A DNA stretch of 64,000 bases from Planococcus citri (Eukaryota; Arthropoda; Insecta; Hemiptera; Pseudococcidae), in assembly GCF_950023065.1 (NCBI RefSeq), contig NC_088678.1:40848580-40912579 (forward strand), in the 5' to 3' direction. This document shows positions 61,101 through 64,000 of this stretch, piece by piece. Made by a program: the position numbers and the translations under genes. Position 1 is the first letter of the stretch. The number at the start of each line of letters is the position of its first letter. Under the pieces are notes generated by a model, which saw only the letters and a list, made by a program, of their open reading frames with translations, ran no database searches and was not told where the DNA came from.

Positions 61101-62424
61101 CGAATGATCTCATTAAATTACGTCCCAAAATCAACGATGTATTCAGGTCTTTGACGATAAATGCTTGAATATTGAATACACTTTTGTTAGGTTTTTGTGT
61201 TGGAAAACTCATCGGTACGTAAGCCATTTTCGTGATTTTTGGATGAGCTTTGGTAGCAGCTAGCGAAAACTTTTGACCCATACCGTCAGCTTTAACTTCG
61301 CTTTTCTTCAGTTCGGGGTAAGCTGCAACGATTCGCTCGTATACACTCTCATTCATAAGTACATGAGAGCATCCATTGTCAATTAATGCGTCGACGTCAA
61401 TTTTACCAAATTGAACTTTTATTTTCGGTGACACGTCTTTATTCGAGTATTCAATATCGACTGGATCGAGTATGTCGAGAATACTATGGTTGAGATTGAA
61501 TACAACTGGTTCATCGGTTTTACCGTACATGCTATCGAGTTTCTCGTCTTTCTTCGAATCTTTATAAGGTTGTGTTTTAAAAATGTTAACTCCGCAGTAT
61601 TTCTTGAAGAAACTGCACAGCTCGTAGTCCAATTTGTTCAAATTGAAGATTTCCCAACTTGCGTAATCTGGTTTCGATCCCGGTGATGCACCATTAGGCT
61701 TGTAGAATTCTTTTTTGATATCGTAAAGAATAGCACCATCTGACGTATATTTGAACCATTTCTTTTCAGTTGGTACAAGCTCATTGCGTTTCACAAATGG
61801 AGAGAATGCATTCCAAAAAAGACAATTATCTTGTTTCGTTGCAGTGAAATAAATCTTCTCATTCACTTCTTCGAGATTCTTCCAATAATCAAGACTTATA
61901 TTGGGAAAATTCACAGGAGCTATCAACGCAAATACGATATTTTTAATTCGATAAATATCTCGTAGCGTAACGACTAATTTTTTCAATTCATTTTGAAACT
62001 GAGAGCTATCAAAATTCTTGAACATTGATTCTTGAAGTCCAAGATGGATTAACGCATGTTCAGTACCAAAAGGTATGTCAAAGGTGTTTTCTTCTAATAA
62101 TTGATTCACCTTTTTTGCCGTCAATTTATCACTAACTAATGAGTATTCGGCATGATCGGCGATATTCTTAAATTCGTGATATCTCAGAAATTTATACATG
62201 ACGTTACTTCCAATATATGCAATTCCATCACAGAAAAGATACATCTTTTCTTTATTCGGAATATTAGGTACGATTGGAGGAATTACTGGAGCTTCTTTGT
62301 TGTGTACTATAGCAGCTTCAAAGGTCGGCTGGTCGGAATTAGAGGTAACACTGCGACCTTCGGTGTTACCTAATTCAAGTTTAAATCTTCGAGTGAAATG
62401 GAAATATCGCAAACAGAAAATTCC
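58153..62424 (-). CDS. pol: Ty3/gypsy-type Pol: SGNH-like domain, protease, RT, RNase H, integrase
   Basis: This polyprotein carries out reverse transcription and integration. The frame opens at 62424, has no ATG near its start and is -1 relative to gag, so it is made as a Gag-Pol fusion. Residues below count from the TTG at 62412. Residues 57-240 resemble a degenerate SGNH hydrolase. The retropepsin-like part is about 330-435, with IDNG at 344-347 and LILG at 427-430. RT is about 575-780, with DGRPLN, FDF (D665) and YVDD (726-729). RNase H has D876, E919 and D946. The integrase zinc finger is H1082, H1087, C1117, C1120. The catalytic triad is D1149, D1208, E1243, with 34 residues between the last two. 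A GPY module lies at 1371-1373. No internal stop interrupts about 1420 codons, so the copy may be young. NPAER-type spacing in the integrase matches gypsy relatives with NPVER. Lineage within Ty3/gypsy cannot be settled by eye. Confidence 0.95.
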   Translation of the reverse strand, partial: GIFCLRYFHFTRRFKLELGNTEGRSVTSNSDQPTFEAAIVHNKEAPVIPPIVPNIPNKEKMYLFCDGIAYIGSNVMYKFLRYHEFKNIADHAEYSLVSDKLTAKKVNQLLEENTFDIPFGTEHALIHLGLQESMFKNFDSSQFQNELKKLVVTLRDIYRIKNIVFALIAPVNFPNISLDYWKNLEEVNEKIYFTATKQDNCLFWNAFSPFVKRNELVPTEKKWFKYTSDGAILYDIKKEFYKPNGASPGSKPDYASWEIFNLNKLDYELCSFFKKYCGVNIFKTQPYKDSKKDEKLDSMYGKTDEPVVFNLNHSILDILDPVDIEYSNKDVSPKIKVQFGKIDVDALIDNGCSHVLMNESVYERIVAAYPELKKSEVKADGMGQKFSLAATKAHPKITKMAYVPMSFPTQKPNKSVFNIQAFIVKDLNTSLILGRNLMRSFELVIHTSKNYIELTDPTITALQNKTFKIHYNDSEKNVMNFELLKDPKQYPLQEVQYITSTKPEEIFSISENPSYVICTELLYKIEEAVEGTELSNKNKGTLRKHIHNNYETFENRIGLCNCYEHRFAFVGNELPPPHKVWCKSRPIPHRYEDGVHEIIRKWKKEGKVVERQSPYKLGLVYVDKGGGKVRICLDGRPLNEYILRHSTEPPNINNMRMKFKDMKYFSIFDFNNGFLQIKLAEDQQCVLSFTIDGIPLVMTVVGFGTEDSLAAFVYALRLVLRGCEDFTGVYVDDVIIYSKTIEEHLEHIRIFLEKVKAAGMTLNLRKTQWCKTRIKYLGMIFSDEGVQVDPEKIEPILNFELPKDVKSLQQFLGMFQYYREYMARISVLCAPLYELTTVGKGAIVWTEENIKHFELLKKELANETLLTYPDFKKPFYIYTDASTKAIAGVVMQPNRKNDKDLMMPIAFTSRVLKGYEKSYSIMELELLAIIHLLAKNYYLLAGNKVHLYTDNIAVTYLKKNELLPNRIMKWLLYLDNFRIDIQHIAGADNSIADFLSRYTFNITENDKNFTIFLFDYKTPKCLFTEFRRLRSIQNNDEIVQACIKKYPERTRVDKKLNLVIYQNHNDQEWRIFIPKSLQREIIQHYHYEYGHVGITRLIRIIRRHFDWPGLTTQVCQFVNDCISCQISMRSTTRLYGPIQTLASERFNEILCLDNFGPIPSSTAGVDTVFVIEDHFTKFVKLYPLKVVTSANILERMILWINEFGLPKIVLSDNGPQFSSRYWRKFWLKRGVQIRYTSRYTPNSNPAERIMSTIGSSMRKYIADKQKSWCRILPDIERKLNYTESTVTGCIPYEAVRKRLVPDSLVDIIKQRKLPLDINQRILENQKKNHERRQAYFHKVHKPVILDIGERVFVKNRPVSSKEKGVAAKLSHQWKGPYKVITKPFINVYELEDEKNPGYIIRENIRHLRKYNPATDDTVQPPIE
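62319..62385 (-). promoter_or_regulatory. -1 ribosomal frameshift signal between gag and pol
   Basis: In the gag frame the heptamer T TTA AAC occupies 62385-62379. After a 7-nt spacer comes a perfect 9-bp stem, AGGTAACAC (62371-62363) with GTGTTACCT (62351-62343), closing an 11-nt loop. The loop word CGAAGGTCG (62362-62354) can pair with CGACCTTTG at 62327-62319, up to nine pairs including one G-U, giving an H-type pseudoknot. The gag stop (62372-62370) sits at the foot of the stem. Sliding back one base at this heptamer enters exactly the pol frame. TTTAAAC is a canonical slippery sequence for -1 frameshifting. The structure itself is a prediction from base pairing. Confidence 0.85.
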
Positions 62425-64000
62425 TCAAAATTCGGTGGATTTTTTCGATCATATGGTTGAAGGTTATGGTTCATATCCACATAATGAACGGTGAGACCAG
62501 GTTCATCGAAATTAATCTCATTTGCACTCGCCACTTTAGTAAATTGAGCTCTTCCATTTCGATCAAAACGTTTCAGGATTTGACCTTTATCGAATTTTGT
62601 GAAAGGATTTTCTTTCTTCGGAGGAACGTTCGATCGATTTTCACCGGAACTGTTGCTTTTACTCGAGTTGGAATCTGATTTCGAATTTGATGATGATTTT
62701 GATGATGAAGATGATTTTACTTTATCTATCAATGGTTTCGCAACTTGGTTATAATACGATTTAGCATTGACGCTTCTTTTATTCGCTGTTCCAGAATTTT
62801 CCATTTCAGTAATCGCTTCAATAATTTCTTCGATCGTATCAGTTGGCTCAGTTTCTTTGAAAATTTCGCGATATTCTTTACCAATTTTTTCGGTCAATAC
62901 TTGTGCAACCCATTTTGGTGTAACCGAAGTATTCCATCGCATTCTTCTTAGCCAAAAAGTGCAGAAATCAACCACACTCTGATGTTCATTTTTCACTTCT
63001 TTTTTAAATTCTTCGATATCGAGTTGGTGATTCATGATAGTGGAAAATTGCTTAACTAATTTTATTGCGTTTAAATGCCACGGTTCGTCGATCTGTAACG
63101 CTTTTTTATAATTGATCAGATCGGTATGTTCGAGAAAATAATCAAGACAAAGGTTATATTCTTGATTAGTTTTGACCAATTGACGGATTTCGTTCTCGAA
63201 TTCGATGAGAAATTCTTCGACTGTTCGGTAATCATCACCAGCTTTCCATTTCGTAACTCGAGCTCCTTCACAGATTTGTTTTACATTCTTTTTACTGCCA
63301 GTGTTGTCAGTACTCGAGAATTGGACAGGTGAAATGACCAATAGTGATCGACAGTCTTCAATTGGAAAAACTAACTGTTCATTCTTTGCTTTTAAATGAA
63401 AATGTCGTTGTGGAATGGTTAAACATGATGGTTGAGGAACAAAATCACGACTTCCGTCACCTCCACCACGACTTTGCCTCGAATGAATCGCAAATTGCTT
63501 GGCAATATTTTCCGATAACGTTTCATTATTTATCTCGATAACATCCATTAATAAAGCAGCTGTTACTCCGCTAGGACCTGGACCAGTTCCATCTGACGTG
63601 GAAGCAGCAGTTGTATTAGCGAGGGACATACGCTTGGTGACTTTCGTTTGTAGCTCTTCGTTTTTCTTTTTAATCGCCGCATTCTCGGCCAATAATCGTT
63701 CATAATCTTCTTGAGTGAACGACATTGTAGGTATCGGTTGGTTTTCGTCTTCGTCGAATACGTCAACTTCTTCGTTTGGTATTTCTACTTTTATACCAGC
63801 AACGTCGTCGTCAGTGGAATCGAATGTCTTAGGAACTTTATCTCGAAAACGGGATTCCTTAAAGAAACCTTCTGGAAATCGAGGTGATCGTAAATAATAG
63901 AGAGGAGTTGGTCGAAATAATTTCGCTCGTCGACGCTCTTTTTTCTCTTCTGGATCTAACTCGAGTGAAGAAGATGAATCAGAATCGAAATTGTCGAATT
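62370..64000 (-). CDS. gag: Ty3/gypsy-type gag, 5' end beyond the window
   Basis: This is the capsid protein of an LTR retrotransposon. The reading frame is open from its stop at 62372-62370 to the window edge. The ATG at 63725 is therefore probably internal, because about 91 further in-frame codons lie upstream: a serine/acidic run, a basic EEKKERRRAK stretch, then another acidic segment. Counting from that ATG, residues 5-32 form a coiled-coil-like heptad run. Residues about 150-310 are a helical region resembling retrotransposon gag domains (WKAGDDYRTVEEFLIEFENEI; a later FWLRRMRW segment). Residues 337-360 are almost only Ser/Lys/Asn, and a basic GQILKRFDRNGRAQ segment follows. There is no CCHC zinc knuckle, so nucleic-acid binding presumably relies on the Lys/Ser/Arg tail. 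The last 55 nt overlap the pol frame and hold the frameshift site. The gag assignment rests on position next to pol plus weak domain resemblance. Confidence 0.85.
   Translation of the reverse strand, partial: FDNFDSDSSSSLELDPEEKKERRRAKLFRPTPLYYLRSPRFPEGFFKESRFRDKVPKTFDSTDDDVAGIKVEIPNEEVDVFDEDENQPIPTMSFTQEDYERLLAENAAIKKKNEELQTKVTKRMSLANTTAASTSDGTGPGPSGVTAALLMDVIEINNETLSENIAKQFAIHSRQSRGGGDGSRDFVPQPSCLTIPQRHFHLKAKNEQLVFPIEDCRSLLVISPVQFSSTDNTGSKKNVKQICEGARVTKWKAGDDYRTVEEFLIEFENEIRQLVKTNQEYNLCLDYFLEHTDLINYKKALQIDEPWHLNAIKLVKQFSTIMNHQLDIEEFKKEVKNEHQSVVDFCTFWLRRMRWNTSVTPKWVAQVLTEKIGKEYREIFKETEPTDTIEEIIEAITEMENSGTANKRSVNAKSYYNQVAKPLIDKVKSSSSSKSSSNSKSDSNSSKSNSSGENRSNVPPKKENPFTKFDKGQILKRFDRNGRAQFTKVASANEINFDEPGLTVHYVDMNHNLQPYDRKNPPNFEEFSVCDISISLEDLNLN

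Noticed and set aside
62410..62412. Independent start of pol at 62412
   Set aside because: The codon is TTG, not ATG, and the gag overlap contains a complete -1 frameshift signal.
62439..62445. A AAA AAT in the gag frame as the slippery site
   Set aside because: The pol frame has a stop (62427-62425) between this heptamer and the pol body, so shifting there would terminate at once.
1..64000. CRISPR arrays, rRNA or bacterial-type operons
   Set aside because: No regular short direct repeats with unique spacers, no rRNA-like sequence, and the gene content is eukaryotic transposons only.

Overview
This window looks like AT-rich animal nuclear DNA, most likely from an insect. It contains no recognisable host protein exon. 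Short TAGGTACCTAC-type words are scattered throughout, introns and transposons are the only recognisable architecture, and the mobile elements are of insect type: a copia relative primed by initiator tRNA-Met, hAT, Tigger-like and foldback elements, and a Jockey/R1-like LINE. A sap-feeding hemipteran such as a mealybug or aphid is my guess, at low confidence. The non-repetitive parts read as intergenic or long-intron DNA. Two juxtaposed splice-site signals on the + strand (18217/18218 and 46890/46891) would fit a very long intron.

Layout. 1-9275: mostly featureless, with an old repeat arm (about 1790-2110) and an AATCGAT-rich tandem array (4663-5205). 9276-10672: a foldback element with 560-bp arms. 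10924-12574: a complete but gag-only copia-type LTR element with exact target duplication, primer site and polypurine tract. 12770-13320: a diverged direct repeat. 16585-17090: a minisatellite carrying TGACCTTGA words. 20196-20817 and 21446-21983: two hAT-type MITEs with exact 8-bp duplications, the second inside a truncated LINE (about 21045-22530). 24290-26700: a palindrome of three nested ages. 28976-29646: a MITE with 41-bp perfect termini, followed by another AATCGAT array. 35150-36672: a tandem array interrupted by a MITE. 39515-40090: another hAT-like MITE. 40625-41160: tRNA-derived SINE sequence. 41212-42954: a Tigger-like element with a second TA-flanked element inside it. 45430-46265: an old foldback.

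54361-64000 (minus strand) is the main coding content: most of a large Ty3/gypsy-type LTR retrotransposon that runs off the right edge. In its own order it has gag (open to the window edge), pol reached through a textbook -1 frameshift signal (TTTAAAC, 7-nt spacer, 9-bp stem, possible pseudoknot), a third ORF in the env position, a polypurine tract and a 3' LTR. Pol carries an SGNH-hydrolase-like domain ahead of the protease, with its active-site residues apparently lost. The third ORF has no signal peptide or membrane segment. It looks like an intracellular protein with SUMO-interacting-type motifs and a degenerate retropepsin-like segment. These are the most unusual features of the window.
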